Positions 36,770 to 43,712 of a DNA stretch of 43,755 bases are shown here, in pieces. The position numbers and the translations under genes were made by a program. Under the pieces are notes generated by a model. The model did no database searches, was not told the origin of the DNA, and saw only the letters and a list, made by a program, of their open reading frames with translations. Position 1 is the stretch's first letter; every line of letters begins with the position of its first letter. The stretch is taken from positions 1 to 43,755 of the forward strand of contig CAMWKM010000007.1 in NCBI GenBank assembly GCA_947174835.1. Reading direction: 5' to 3'. The DNA comes from an uncultured Prevotella sp. (lineage in GTDB: Bacteria; Bacteroidota; Bacteroidia; Bacteroidales; Bacteroidaceae).

Positions 36770-36925
36770 ATGGCAAAGAAAGGTAAAGAAAAGAATCTCA
36801 GCGCAAAGCAGAAAGCGTATGCAGCGAAGGAAGAACAGGAGGGACGCAACGTGGTGAACTGGATCTTCGGTGTACTCATCTTTCTGGGAGTACTCTATCT
36901 GGTGTACTCCATCTACAGTGGCTGA
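36770..36925 (+). CDS. Small membrane protein (51 residues)
   Basis: Too short for the ORF track. ATG at 36770 to TGA at 36923-36925 encodes MAKKGKEKNLSAKQKAYAAK, then a charged helix and a single membrane segment (VVNWIFGVLIFLGVLYLVYS). Basic residues before the segment predict the N-terminus in the cytosol. It lies 25 bases after prfB and 2 bases before the CYTH gene, so it is very likely translated as part of that operon. I do not recognise the family; the function is unknown. Confidence 0.75.
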   Translation: MAKKGKEKNLSAKQKAYAAKEEQEGRNVVNWIFGVLIFLGVLYLVYSIYSG

Positions 36926-36927
36926 CT

Positions 36928-37410
36928 ATGAGCGGCATGGAGATTGAACGGAAATTCTTGGTGCGCAACGATGATTATAAACGATGCGCACACAAGAATT
37001 ACCGCATCAAACAAGGCTATATTTGCAGCCAACAGGGTCGCACGGTTCGCGTGCGCATTCGCGACAACCAGGGATTTCTGACAATCAAAGGCCCATCGCT
37101 CGATGGCGGACTGAGCCGCTATGAGTTTGAAAAAGAGATTTCACTTGATGAGGCAGAGCACCTGTTCCTGTTGTGCGAACCTGGCATCATTGACAAGACG
37201 CGCTATTTGGTGAGTAGCGGATCACATACTTTCGAGGTCGATGAGTTCTATGGCGATAACGAAGGTCTGGTGATAGCTGAAGTTGAACTGTCCTCACCTG
37301 ATGAGTCTTACGAAAAACCCGATTTTATTGCCAGCGAAGTGACGGGTGACCGCCGTTATTATAATTCCCATTTACGCCGTAATCCCTACAAGTCTTGGGA
37401 GGTTAGATGA
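36928..37410 (+). CDS. CYTH domain protein (triphosphate tunnel family)
   Basis: A 160-residue single-domain CYTH protein. The hallmark ExExK start is MEIERKFLV, and the tunnel strands continue as RIKQGYICSQQGRTVRVRIRD, FLTIKGPS, YEFEKEIS, IDKTRYLV and EVDEFYGDNEGLVIAEVEL. Small bacterial CYTH proteins of this type hydrolyse inorganic tripolyphosphate or related triphosphates using a divalent metal. The exact substrate cannot be told from the sequence. The start could be ATG at 36928 or 36937; the upstream one is 2 bases after the small membrane protein gene. It ends the plus-strand operon and converges with the muramidase gene. Confidence 0.92.
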   Translation: MSGMEIERKFLVRNDDYKRCAHKNYRIKQGYICSQQGRTVRVRIRDNQGFLTIKGPSLDGGLSRYEFEKEISLDEAEHLFLLCEPGIIDKTRYLVSSGSHTFEVDEFYGDNEGLVIAEVELSSPDESYEKPDFIASEVTGDRRYYNSHLRRNPYKSWEVR

Positions 37411-37434
37411 CTTTTGGCAGGCAAAAAGCATCTT

Positions 37435-38022
37435 CTATTTATATTTCATGTACGCTTTCAGGAGCTTTTCGTCATATTTGTTTTTGGTATATTGAGGACC
37501 ATTGTAGTGCCTTGCGAACTCTGTCCAGTTAAGTGTACGTAGGAATTTAGACCATCCGTTGGTTTTCAAGAAAGTAGTAAAGAGATCAAGCTGTCTGCCT
37601 TCATTGAGGCTCATCTCTTCCACAAACTCTTGAGCAGTCCGACAGCCACAGGCTGCATAGTTGAATCCCATAATCTGAAACAATCCCCAGCTTGCAGAGC
37701 AGATGGCTGCTTCCTCATGAATAGTACGTGCTTTTTCTAAAAGGGCATATTCTTCCATAGCACTCTTGTAATATCGCAGTTCCCATTTAGGAAATAGAAT
37801 ATCCTCATTGCCTTTTACATAGTTTTCTGGGTTCAATCCTTTCTTCTTTAGTTGATTCCAGAAAATATGACCTTCGAAAAGAATGGCGGGACGATTTGGC
37901 GCAACGAAGCCACCTCGGTTTCCTGTCTCTACTTTCTGTACTGCTTTGATGGTGGCAACTTCAATACCCAGTGCATCTGCACATCGTTTGAAGTCCTCTT
38001 CTGTCAATTTAATAGTTTGCAT
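37435..38022 (-). CDS. N-acetylmuramidase family (phage endolysin-type) protein
   Basis: A 195-residue protein matching the PF11860 (former DUF3380) N-acetylmuramidase family, which cleaves the glycan backbone of peptidoglycan. The catalytic glutamate is probably Glu32 in AVQKVETGNRGGF. Other family sites are PAILFEGHIFW, LFPKWELRYYKSAMEEYALLEKA, CSASWGLFQIMGFNYAACG and WTEFARHYNGPQY. There is no signal peptide or membrane segment, so it needs another route to reach the wall. It is the last gene of the DUF2589 operon, 9 bases after the zinc-ribbon gene. Related proteins are often phage endolysins, but no other phage gene is seen here. Confidence 0.9.
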   Translation of the reverse strand: MQTIKLTEEDFKRCADALGIEVATIKAVQKVETGNRGGFVAPNRPAILFEGHIFWNQLKKKGLNPENYVKGNEDILFPKWELRYYKSAMEEYALLEKARTIHEEAAICSASWGLFQIMGFNYAACGCRTAQEFVEEMSLNEGRQLDLFTTFLKTNGWSKFLRTLNWTEFARHYNGPQYTKNKYDEKLLKAYMKYK

Positions 38023-38031
38023 ATTGGATCT

Positions 38032-38277
38032 TTATTTATTGAATTTACTTGCATTTTCAACTCTTAGTTGGGCTTCTTCAACCTTAGCTAAGATTTTCAG
38101 AGCTTTTTCCGACTTATTTTTGTCTATATTGAGTCTTAGTCTGCATGTGGGACAAAGCAAGTTGTTAGCAAATAGAATTTGCTGAATAGAAGCCGGAATG
38201 AGGTTCCCACAGCGTGGGCATTGTATGCCGGGCGGCTGCTGTTCCTGTTGTTGTATTTTTTGTTTTGGTGGGATCAT
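38032..38277 (-). CDS. Small zinc-ribbon protein
   Basis: An 81-residue protein with two CxxC pairs (CPRCGNLIP and CPTCRLRLN, 22 residues apart) that should bind one zinc ion. A Gln/Pro-rich N-terminus (PPKQKIQQQEQQPPG) precedes it and a charged helix (SEKALKILAKVEEAQLRV) follows. No enzyme motif is present. It lies 11 bases after the DUF2589 gene and 9 before the muramidase gene in one operon. It may be an adaptor or structural protein; the function is unknown. Confidence 0.8.
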   Translation of the reverse strand: MIPPKQKIQQQEQQPPGIQCPRCGNLIPASIQQILFANNLLCPTCRLRLNIDKNKSEKALKILAKVEEAQLRVENASKFNK

Positions 38278-38288
38278 TATTGAGATAG

Positions 38289-38921
38289 TTATTCTGTTGC
38301 TGTCTTCTTTTTCTGTTTTGTAGAATTTTCTGTCGCATCCTTTATTTGAAGGTTATTAGTAGTCAGGCTTAATAAGTTCGACAATCCTCCGGGCATATCG
38401 GCCTGTTGCATTTTCACCTTCACTTTCATATTGGCTGTAAGTCCTTGTCTTACCTTTCGATCCGTACTGTTTTCAATACGGGAAGCAGCCATTGACGCTC
38501 TTAGTATGACACCTTCTGATGTCCTGTTGTTGTTATTGTCATCGTTGTTGTTATTACTTCTCTTGAGGGAGAATGTGGAATTTTCATCTGTGCTGACCGC
38601 ATCAATAATTTGGATATCGAAGTCGAAATCCGCTTCTTTCACTTGAAGCAGAGGCAACGGCACCAGTGTCATCAGTGGAATGCTGACATGCTGTTGCTTG
38701 GGAACTCCATAATCCTGTATGGTATAGGTGAACTCCAACATTCGGAGTTTTCCTGCCTTACCTGTCTTGGGGTCATAGGACTCGAAGGCTAACTCATAAA
38801 GATAACTCAGATATCTGCGTGTAGATATACTATCTGCATCAATTGTTGCAACCAAAGGACCTGAGATTAGATCCTTCAGGTCCATGATTTGTGTACTTAC
38901 CTTATTGTCTGTTGTTTCCAT
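38289..38921 (-). CDS. DUF2589 family protein (short paralogue)
   Basis: A 210-residue member of DUF2589, a family without known function. The core signature is SIPLMTLVPLPLLQVKEADF and, later, ADMPGGLSNLL; both align with the larger paralogue at 39736-40596. The N-terminus (LKDLISGPLVATIDADSI) is the other shared helix. Between them lies an Asn/Asp run NNNNDDNNNN, encoded by a trinucleotide-type repeat. The C-terminus is basic (KQKKKTATE). There is no signal peptide. It lies 11 bases after the third paralogue and 11 before the zinc-ribbon gene. Confidence 0.86.
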   Translation of the reverse strand: METTDNKVSTQIMDLKDLISGPLVATIDADSISTRRYLSYLYELAFESYDPKTGKAGKLRMLEFTYTIQDYGVPKQQHVSIPLMTLVPLPLLQVKEADFDFDIQIIDAVSTDENSTFSLKRSNNNNDDNNNNRTSEGVILRASMAASRIENSTDRKVRQGLTANMKVKVKMQQADMPGGLSNLLSLTTNNLQIKDATENSTKQKKKTATE

Positions 38922-38932
38922 AAGCAGAAGAT

Positions 38933-39712
38933 TTATTCATCCTTTAAAAACATATTTATATTGTTTGGTGACACCTTTAGACGCAAAGTGTGGACGCTGC
39001 CATTTGGCAGGGCGGCAAGTTCCTCAGAGGAAACACATACGTCTACGGACGGCATGAGTTGCTTGCGTTTAACATTCATATCTTTTAATAAAGTTGATAG
39101 ATTCTGCTTTACGGCTGTTCTCATAGTCGTCTTTACTTGTTCGTCATGGTCATTGCTGACATTTCTATCAAGCACTTCCCGTACCTCATTGTGGTTGAGC
39201 AAAGCCTCTTCGCCAACATTCATAACGATCTGCAACAAGGTTTCCTCCTCGATAGAGCCGTCTTCTTTGATGATAGTTGCATACTCTTTTTGTAGGGCCT
39301 TCCGAATCTTATGGCTCAGAAAAGCACTGAAGCCATTCCGTTTCTCCATGTCATTCTCCAGTGTATCCAAAGGTTCTGCATCTTCAGTGTATTTGTCTGG
39401 CAAAGCATTCTTGAAAGCAGGAACGGCATTGTCAAGAAGCAGCCGGGCACAAACTTTCGAAATGTTCCTTATGACATCTTGGAGAGCTGGGGGATTAATT
39501 TCATACAGTTCCATTTCTGGTAATGAATCGGTGATACCGTATTGGATGCATAACTCCATCTCACCCAGGGCTACGGCAGGCAATGCGAACTCGTTTAGTT
39601 GTCCGTCTGAGCTATACATATCTTTCAATGTCATAGCATACAAGTTTGCCTGATGCTGGGCTGAAACCATATCTCGAAGGATAGAACTGATAATAGTGCT
39701 TAACTGGGCCAT
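38933..39712 (-). CDS. DUF2589-like protein, divergent
   Basis: A 259-residue protein not assigned to a named family by memory. Its first 65 residues (IISSILRDMVSAQHQANLYA, then FALPAVALGEMELCIQYGI) follow the DUF2589 layout: a small-residue helix and then a strand in the pattern P-x-[IVL]-A-[IL]-x-[ED]-x-[ED], as in IPYIAIQDIDISF of the neighbouring paralogue. The remainder is helical and acidic, and ends in a beta hairpin (SVHTLRLKVSPNNINMFLKD). No signal peptide or membrane segment is seen. It sits between the two clear DUF2589 genes in the operon, which supports a joint complex. Confidence 0.72.
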   Translation of the reverse strand: MAQLSTIISSILRDMVSAQHQANLYAMTLKDMYSSDGQLNEFALPAVALGEMELCIQYGITDSLPEMELYEINPPALQDVIRNISKVCARLLLDNAVPAFKNALPDKYTEDAEPLDTLENDMEKRNGFSAFLSHKIRKALQKEYATIIKEDGSIEEETLLQIVMNVGEEALLNHNEVREVLDRNVSNDHDEQVKTTMRTAVKQNLSTLLKDMNVKRKQLMPSVDVCVSSEELAALPNGSVHTLRLKVSPNNINMFLKDE

Positions 39713-39735
39713 AAGTTTAGATTAAATGATACGTT

Positions 39736-40596
39736 TTATTCGTGATCTGTTGTTGATTTTTTGGAAGAAGTAACTTCCACTGTCAGAGTCTTGTTGCCGG
39801 CAGTTACGGTGTATTGGCCAGTGGTCTTCAGTTCAAAGACCATGCGGTTGCTGTCTTTGGTACCGGTGACTTCGGTATCCTTATCCTTCACCTTGATGGC
39901 CTCTGGCTCAAACAGTCCTTTAGGATTCTTGTAGGTAGCGATGAGTTTCACAGGCTGATCATCATCAGTCAGCACAAAATTGGTCTCGCTGATCTCAAGG
40001 GTTCCGTCGGGATCGCTCACGTCGAGAGCACTGCCAAGCAGTTCGAGAACCTTTGCCAAGCCGGCCGGCATACTGTCCTGTGCAGCTTTCACGGCCACGT
40101 CCATGGTGTATTCTACACTGTATTTCGAATTCTGAGTAGCCTTGGAGTCTTTCTTTGAAGAATAGTTGGCTGTCATGTTGGCCCTCATGCTGAACGGTCC
40201 CCAACCTAACTTGGAAGAGAAACCTCCACCGACATTAAGCGACGAGGATGAGTTTGTCTTAGAAACGGAGGATGACGAAGCTGAGATGTTTGCCTTGAAG
40301 CTGATATCAATGTCTTGTATCGCGATATACGGTATAGGTACGATTGTCAACAGGGGAACATTCAGTTGAGCCATGCGGCCGTTCTGTATAAACTCGAAGG
40401 TTACATTCACAGCTTCTTTCTTACCGGTTTCCGGATCTGTGCTCAGTCCAACCTCCTGAATAAACTGCCATGATGTCTGTGCAGCCATAGCCTGCGCTTC
40501 GATACATGCTTGCAATGGTGCTCCGATGATAGAGCCGAATGGAATCGCCTGCAACGCATTGGTTGCTACTTGCGATGGATTTGCATCAATTTCCAT
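39736..40596 (-). CDS. DUF2589 family protein with C-terminal Ig-like domain
   Basis: A 286-residue protein. Residues 1-60 form the DUF2589 helix (ALQAIPFGSIIGAPLQACIE). Residues ~65-190 carry the beta core (LNVPLLTIVPIPYIAIQDID) with a Ser/Gly-rich middle (ISASSSSVSKTNSSSSLNVG) and the conserved DSMPAGLAKVLELL. Residues ~195-275 look like an Ig-like sandwich (NFVLTDDDQPVKLIATYKNP, ending in YTVTAGNKTLTVEV). There is no signal peptide. It is the first gene downstream of the LytTR gene and has its own -7 box with paired TGGAT repeats upstream, so it probably begins the main transcript of the cluster. Confidence 0.86.
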   Translation of the reverse strand: MEIDANPSQVATNALQAIPFGSIIGAPLQACIEAQAMAAQTSWQFIQEVGLSTDPETGKKEAVNVTFEFIQNGRMAQLNVPLLTIVPIPYIAIQDIDISFKANISASSSSVSKTNSSSSLNVGGGFSSKLGWGPFSMRANMTANYSSKKDSKATQNSKYSVEYTMDVAVKAAQDSMPAGLAKVLELLGSALDVSDPDGTLEISETNFVLTDDDQPVKLIATYKNPKGLFEPEAIKVKDKDTEVTGTKDSNRMVFELKTTGQYTVTAGNKTLTVEVTSSKKSTTDHE

Positions 40597-40659
40597 AATT
40601 TGTCTTTTTTTAGTTGTTAATAATGTTACTGTTATCGAGCCGGACTCTTATTTCGACGG

Positions 40660-40667
40660 CAAAGGTA
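40660..40667 (-). promoter_or_regulatory. -7 element in front of the first DUF2589 gene
   Basis: Minus-strand TACCTTTG, a clean TAnnTTTG match about 64 bases upstream of the ATG at 40596. There is no TTG at the -33 position, which fits an activator-dependent promoter. Confidence 0.65.
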
Positions 40668-40694
40668 GTGTAAAGAGGCAGAACTTTTGATATG

Positions 40695-40723
40695 CATCCA
40701 TTGTATGACCTTTCCATCCACCC
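40695..40723 (-). promoter_or_regulatory. Candidate LytTR site pair upstream of the DUF2589 promoter
   Basis: On the minus strand GGGTGGATG and CAATGGATG are arranged as direct repeats with a 20-base period. The nearer repeat ends 27 bases upstream of the -7 box. They resemble the pair in front of the LytTR gene (see 41190-41220) in core sequence TGGAT and in distance to the -7 element. Confidence 0.5.
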
Positions 40724-40725
40724 GA

Positions 40726-41124
40726 TCATACGTTTTTGCCTTCTCTGACCCTTTTCCTTGAACCAATAAGCACAAACCTGCTCTTGACCACATTCCGGTA
40801 TTCTCGTCCGATGTTGATGTCCCTCCCGTCAATCATGCGCACAAGGTTTCCGACATACCGTGATATATGTCCCAGATTAACTACAAAAGAGCGATGAATA
40901 CGGATAAACAGTGTCGGTGGGAAGTATTCTGCAACCTCACACATAGGCACAGAGACTGTCATCTTGCTTTCGTCGGCGAGATGGATGTCACAATAATTAC
41001 TTGCTGCTTCTAAATAAAGCACATCGTATATGGATATTCTGCGATATCCAAAGCCATCCATAATGAATACATGTATATCTTTGCAATATACACTTTCTTC
41101 CTTTACCATCTGTTGTGTCTTCAT
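40726..41124 (-). CDS. Stand-alone LytTR DNA-binding regulator
   Basis: A 132-residue protein made almost entirely of a LytTR domain (residues ~18-120): RRISIYDVLYLEAASNYCDIHL, then LFIRIHRSFVVNLGHISRYV, then GRDINIGREYRNVVKSRFVLIG. These match the AgrA/AlgR-type DNA-binding domain that recognises two direct repeats about 21 bases apart. The usual receiver domain is missing, so its signal input is unknown. It lies directly upstream of the DUF2589 genes on the same strand. Paired TGGAT repeats precede both its own promoter and theirs, which suggests autoregulation and control of the cluster. Confidence 0.93.
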   Translation of the reverse strand: MKTQQMVKEESVYCKDIHVFIMDGFGYRRISIYDVLYLEAASNYCDIHLADESKMTVSVPMCEVAEYFPPTLFIRIHRSFVVNLGHISRYVGNLVRMIDGRDINIGREYRNVVKSRFVLIGSRKRVREGKNV

Positions 41125-41155
41125 AATTTTATCTTTTGATAGTGATTAGTGGAGG

Positions 41156-41163
41156 TAAAAGTA
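41156..41163 (-). promoter_or_regulatory. Candidate -7 element of the LytTR gene
   Basis: Minus-strand TACTTTTA, one base off TAnnTTTG, 31 bases upstream of the ATG at 41124. No -33 TTG is present; the region is a run of A/T. Confidence 0.5.
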
Positions 41164-41189
41164 TATATTTTTTAACTTTATAAAAAAAA

Positions 41190-41220
41190 TATCCACTAAG
41201 ATTTGTCTTTTATCCACCAA
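41190..41220 (-). promoter_or_regulatory. Candidate LytTR site pair upstream of the LytTR gene
   Basis: On the minus strand TTGGTGGATA and TTAGTGGATA (9 of 10 bases identical) are direct repeats with a 21-base period, two helical turns, as for AgrA-type LytTR sites. The nearer repeat ends 26 bases upstream of the -7 box. A further related copy, TTAGTGGAGG, lies on the plus strand at 41146-41155, overlapping the expected transcription start. Confidence 0.6.
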
Positions 41221-41300
41221 AATACAGTTGGTCAGATAAAATACTTCTTACAAATGGTTGTGTGACACCACTTTGGGAAACAGATGATGCAAGTGGTTGA

Positions 41301-43613
41301 TTATAGATGCCAAGTCAGTCCCACTTTGGTCTCGAAAGTCTTGGCTGTGATGTCGGTGTAATACTTATATTGAGTGTTACGTATGAAATAGCTACCTGAG
41401 AGGTTGAAGCTCCAACGCTTTTTCAGGTCAATTTCGATAATGGGATTGACTACCAGCAGTCCTGCATTGCCGCGATCCCCCAGTACGGTCAGGTAGTGTA
41501 GGTCGTCGACGTTGTGCAGATCCTTTGTTTCGTAGCCTTTCCATGTGAATAGGCGGAAATATTTGGCGTGGAGAATTATACGGCCAAACGAGTTGAATTC
41601 CAAGTTTGTCTTCGACTTGATGCTGAATCCGCTACCCATGTTGTAGTCGCGCTCAATGACGTTGAAATAGTCGCTCTTGGTGCCGCCCAGCAGAATGGCA
41701 CTGAGGAAGATGCGTTGCTCCAGTTGTGACAGGGCGCCCACTTCGGGCATCAAGATGATGAAACCGGGGCCGAAGGCTGCTGCCTCGCTGATGCGGTAGG
41801 GTGTCAGATCCGAGCCGTCTTTGATGGGCTTCGAGTCAAAATAGTTGAAGTGCTGGTAGATGCCGAACTCTCCCGCTATGTCGTTTTTCTTAAGAACGGG
41901 CATACTCCACAGGCGGCCTACAATGTGCAGGGTGTTGACTAATGGCTGGTTGCTGTTCATGCCCAGGGTCACATCCACGTCGAAGAAGTCGTAAGGTTTG
42001 GTATGGCGTTCACCGTCTACAGGCGTTCCATAGCAGAGGTACATATTGAGGTCAGGAGTATATTCGCCTCGGAACAAGGCTCCGTCGTCAGCTATGTAGC
42101 GAATGCTTGTGGATATGGAGAAGTTGACAGGGAGTGCGTTGTAGTCGTGATATTTATAGTGGGTGCTTCTGATGCGCCATGCGTCACCGCTGATGATGCG
42201 GTGCAGTCCCTGTACTGGATTGATAATGGCGGAGGTGGCTTCACGCAGAAAGCGGTTGAAGCCTCGTTTGCGGTCATCCAACATCAGGCGGCTCAGACGG
42301 TGTGCCATCTCGCCGACGGCAATGCCGCCCATTGTAGTGGCGAAAACATCATTGATGGCAGGCGGCTCCGTCTCGCCAAAGAGTTCCCACATCAAAGAAC
42401 CGCCCAGCGCATAGGGGGCCGATTCCCAGAACGAAAGTCCGTTAGTGCGTGCTGCATTGAAGTAGAGGTTTCCGTGATAGGGATGTGCAAACATATTGGT
42501 GATAAACACGTCGTTGTCCCACACAAAACCCGTTTTGAAATTATGTCGGACGCTGCGCAGGGTAGTCTGTGCAAACTCTTCGTTGGTGGCATAGCGGTCG
42601 AAGAGTTGTACACCGGCATTGATGGCGGATACTTCGGCAGCAGCCCGCCAGGGATGTTTCTTTGCGGGAAGTGCAAAAATAGAGTCTGTTGCTGTTGGCA
42701 CTTCGTCATAGTTCGTCGGAGGGTTATGATGCGGTGTCCAACGACCTTGCCGGAGGGTCATTCCTATTTCTGCCAGCGGTCGGCTACGATAGCTCTTAAG
42801 GTGATGATAATAGCGCGTGTCGCCCCAGCCGACGGAAGCAAACAGCCCCCAGTGCTTGCCCACTTGATAATCAGCATTGATATGCGCCTGTAGCGAGAAA
42901 AGCCTTTCGGGCGCGTCGTTGGAGTGTTGTTCGAAATTCTCAATATGATAGAATCCCAAGTCACCGCTCAGCGATAGTTTCGGAGTGATGGAGAAGTATT
43001 GGCCCAAACGATAGTATAAGGTTCCTGAGAATTTTTCGTCCAACCCCATGTAGTGTGTGCCGATGCCTATCATGTTGTAAGTGCTGTAATTGCGGAAACG
43101 TACACCCACGTTCAGCCTTGTAACCGTGCTTCCCGACAGCATATAGTCGATGACAGTCGTAGGATTGATATTCACCAGTCCGATTTTATGCGCGAGGGTA
43201 TCGTGGGTGATGTTGACCACTCCCACCTGCCAGCCCTTGGGATGCGACCGTGCCACGTTGACCAGTCCTATCTGTGTACCATTCAGCGAGTCGGCATAGT
43301 TGGCAGTGCCTAATTGTAATCCACGCATATAGGCTGAAGATACGTTCAGCAGTCCTGCAAGTTGTATGCCTTTTGGAAGTCCTTGCGCCATGTTGCTTAC
43401 ACCGCTCAGTTGAATACCACGGAAAGGCATAGCTGACATATTAGAGAGTCCCGCCAGTTGCAGCCCTTGTCCTCCGTCGGTAGCAATAGATGAGACGATG
43501 CCTAATTGTATGCTTTTCGCAGAATCCTGTATGCTGACAATGCCCACCGGCAAGCGTTGGGCTTGTGCAGTGAGGGCAAATAGTAATACTGCTAATAGTA
43601 GACATCTTCTCAT
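41301..43613 (-). CDS. Outer-membrane DUF3943 protein with N-terminal surface-type repeats
   Basis: A 770-residue exported protein. The signal peptide is residues 1-18 (LLLAVLLFALTAQA). Residues about 35-160 hold seven tandem ~16-residue repeats of the form G-[IL]-Q-[LI]-x-G-[LV]-x-N-[MVI] (GIQLSGVSNMAQGLPK, GIQLAGLLNVSSAYMR, GTQIGLVNVARSHPK), resembling the LA_2272-type surface repeat. Residues ~370-445 contain the DUF3943 box (HPYHGNLYFNAARTNGLSFW and ELFGETEPPAINDVFAT). The rest alternates polar and aromatic residues as in a beta-barrel, ending in KVGLTWHL, a typical outer-membrane protein C-terminus. The function is unknown. It has its own -7 element and stands apart from the DUF2589 operon. 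Confidence 0.85.
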   Translation of the reverse strand: MRRCLLLAVLLFALTAQAQRLPVGIVSIQDSAKSIQLGIVSSIATDGGQGLQLAGLSNMSAMPFRGIQLSGVSNMAQGLPKGIQLAGLLNVSSAYMRGLQLGTANYADSLNGTQIGLVNVARSHPKGWQVGVVNITHDTLAHKIGLVNINPTTVIDYMLSGSTVTRLNVGVRFRNYSTYNMIGIGTHYMGLDEKFSGTLYYRLGQYFSITPKLSLSGDLGFYHIENFEQHSNDAPERLFSLQAHINADYQVGKHWGLFASVGWGDTRYYHHLKSYRSRPLAEIGMTLRQGRWTPHHNPPTNYDEVPTATDSIFALPAKKHPWRAAAEVSAINAGVQLFDRYATNEEFAQTTLRSVRHNFKTGFVWDNDVFITNMFAHPYHGNLYFNAARTNGLSFWESAPYALGGSLMWELFGETEPPAINDVFATTMGGIAVGEMAHRLSRLMLDDRKRGFNRFLREATSAIINPVQGLHRIISGDAWRIRSTHYKYHDYNALPVNFSISTSIRYIADDGALFRGEYTPDLNMYLCYGTPVDGERHTKPYDFFDVDVTLGMNSNQPLVNTLHIVGRLWSMPVLKKNDIAGEFGIYQHFNYFDSKPIKDGSDLTPYRISEAAAFGPGFIILMPEVGALSQLEQRIFLSAILLGGTKSDYFNVIERDYNMGSGFSIKSKTNLEFNSFGRIILHAKYFRLFTWKGYETKDLHNVDDLHYLTVLGDRGNAGLLVVNPIIEIDLKKRWSFNLSGSYFIRNTQYKYYTDITAKTFETKVGLTWHL
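43170..43466 (-). repeat. Repeat-coding stretch in the DUF3943 gene
   Basis: Protein-level tandem repeats of about 16 residues (48 bases) with conserved Gly-x-Gln-[LI] and Asn. The DNA has diverged between copies, so this is an old, selected protein repeat rather than a slippage-prone array. Confidence 0.75.
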
Positions 43614-43621
43614 ACAGGATG

Positions 43622-43629
43622 CAAAGTTA
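43622..43629 (-). promoter_or_regulatory. -7 promoter element of the DUF3943 gene
   Basis: Minus-strand TAACTTTG followed by CATCC, only 8 bases upstream of the ATG at 43613, so the leader is very short. No -33 match was seen. Confidence 0.5.
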
Positions 43630-43712
43630 GGATTTTTTTATTGAAATACCATGCTCTATTTATAAAAAGTTACTTCTGATTTCTACATAAGTAAGTAGTT
43701 ACAATTATGTAT

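Noticed and set aside
37411-37434. Hairpin terminator between the CYTH and muramidase genes
   Set aside because: cttttggcaggcaaaaag is roughly symmetrical, but the loop is only two bases and the stem has a mismatch, so it is not convincing.
37435-41124. Prophage remnant
   Set aside because: The muramidase is phage-like, but no tail, capsid, terminase, integrase, holin or attachment-site repeat was seen around the cluster. The idea is not fully excluded.
42003-42893. 296-residue plus-strand ORF
   Set aside because: It is antisense to the DUF3943 gene; the minus-strand frame has a signal peptide, repeats and a barrel-type C-terminus.
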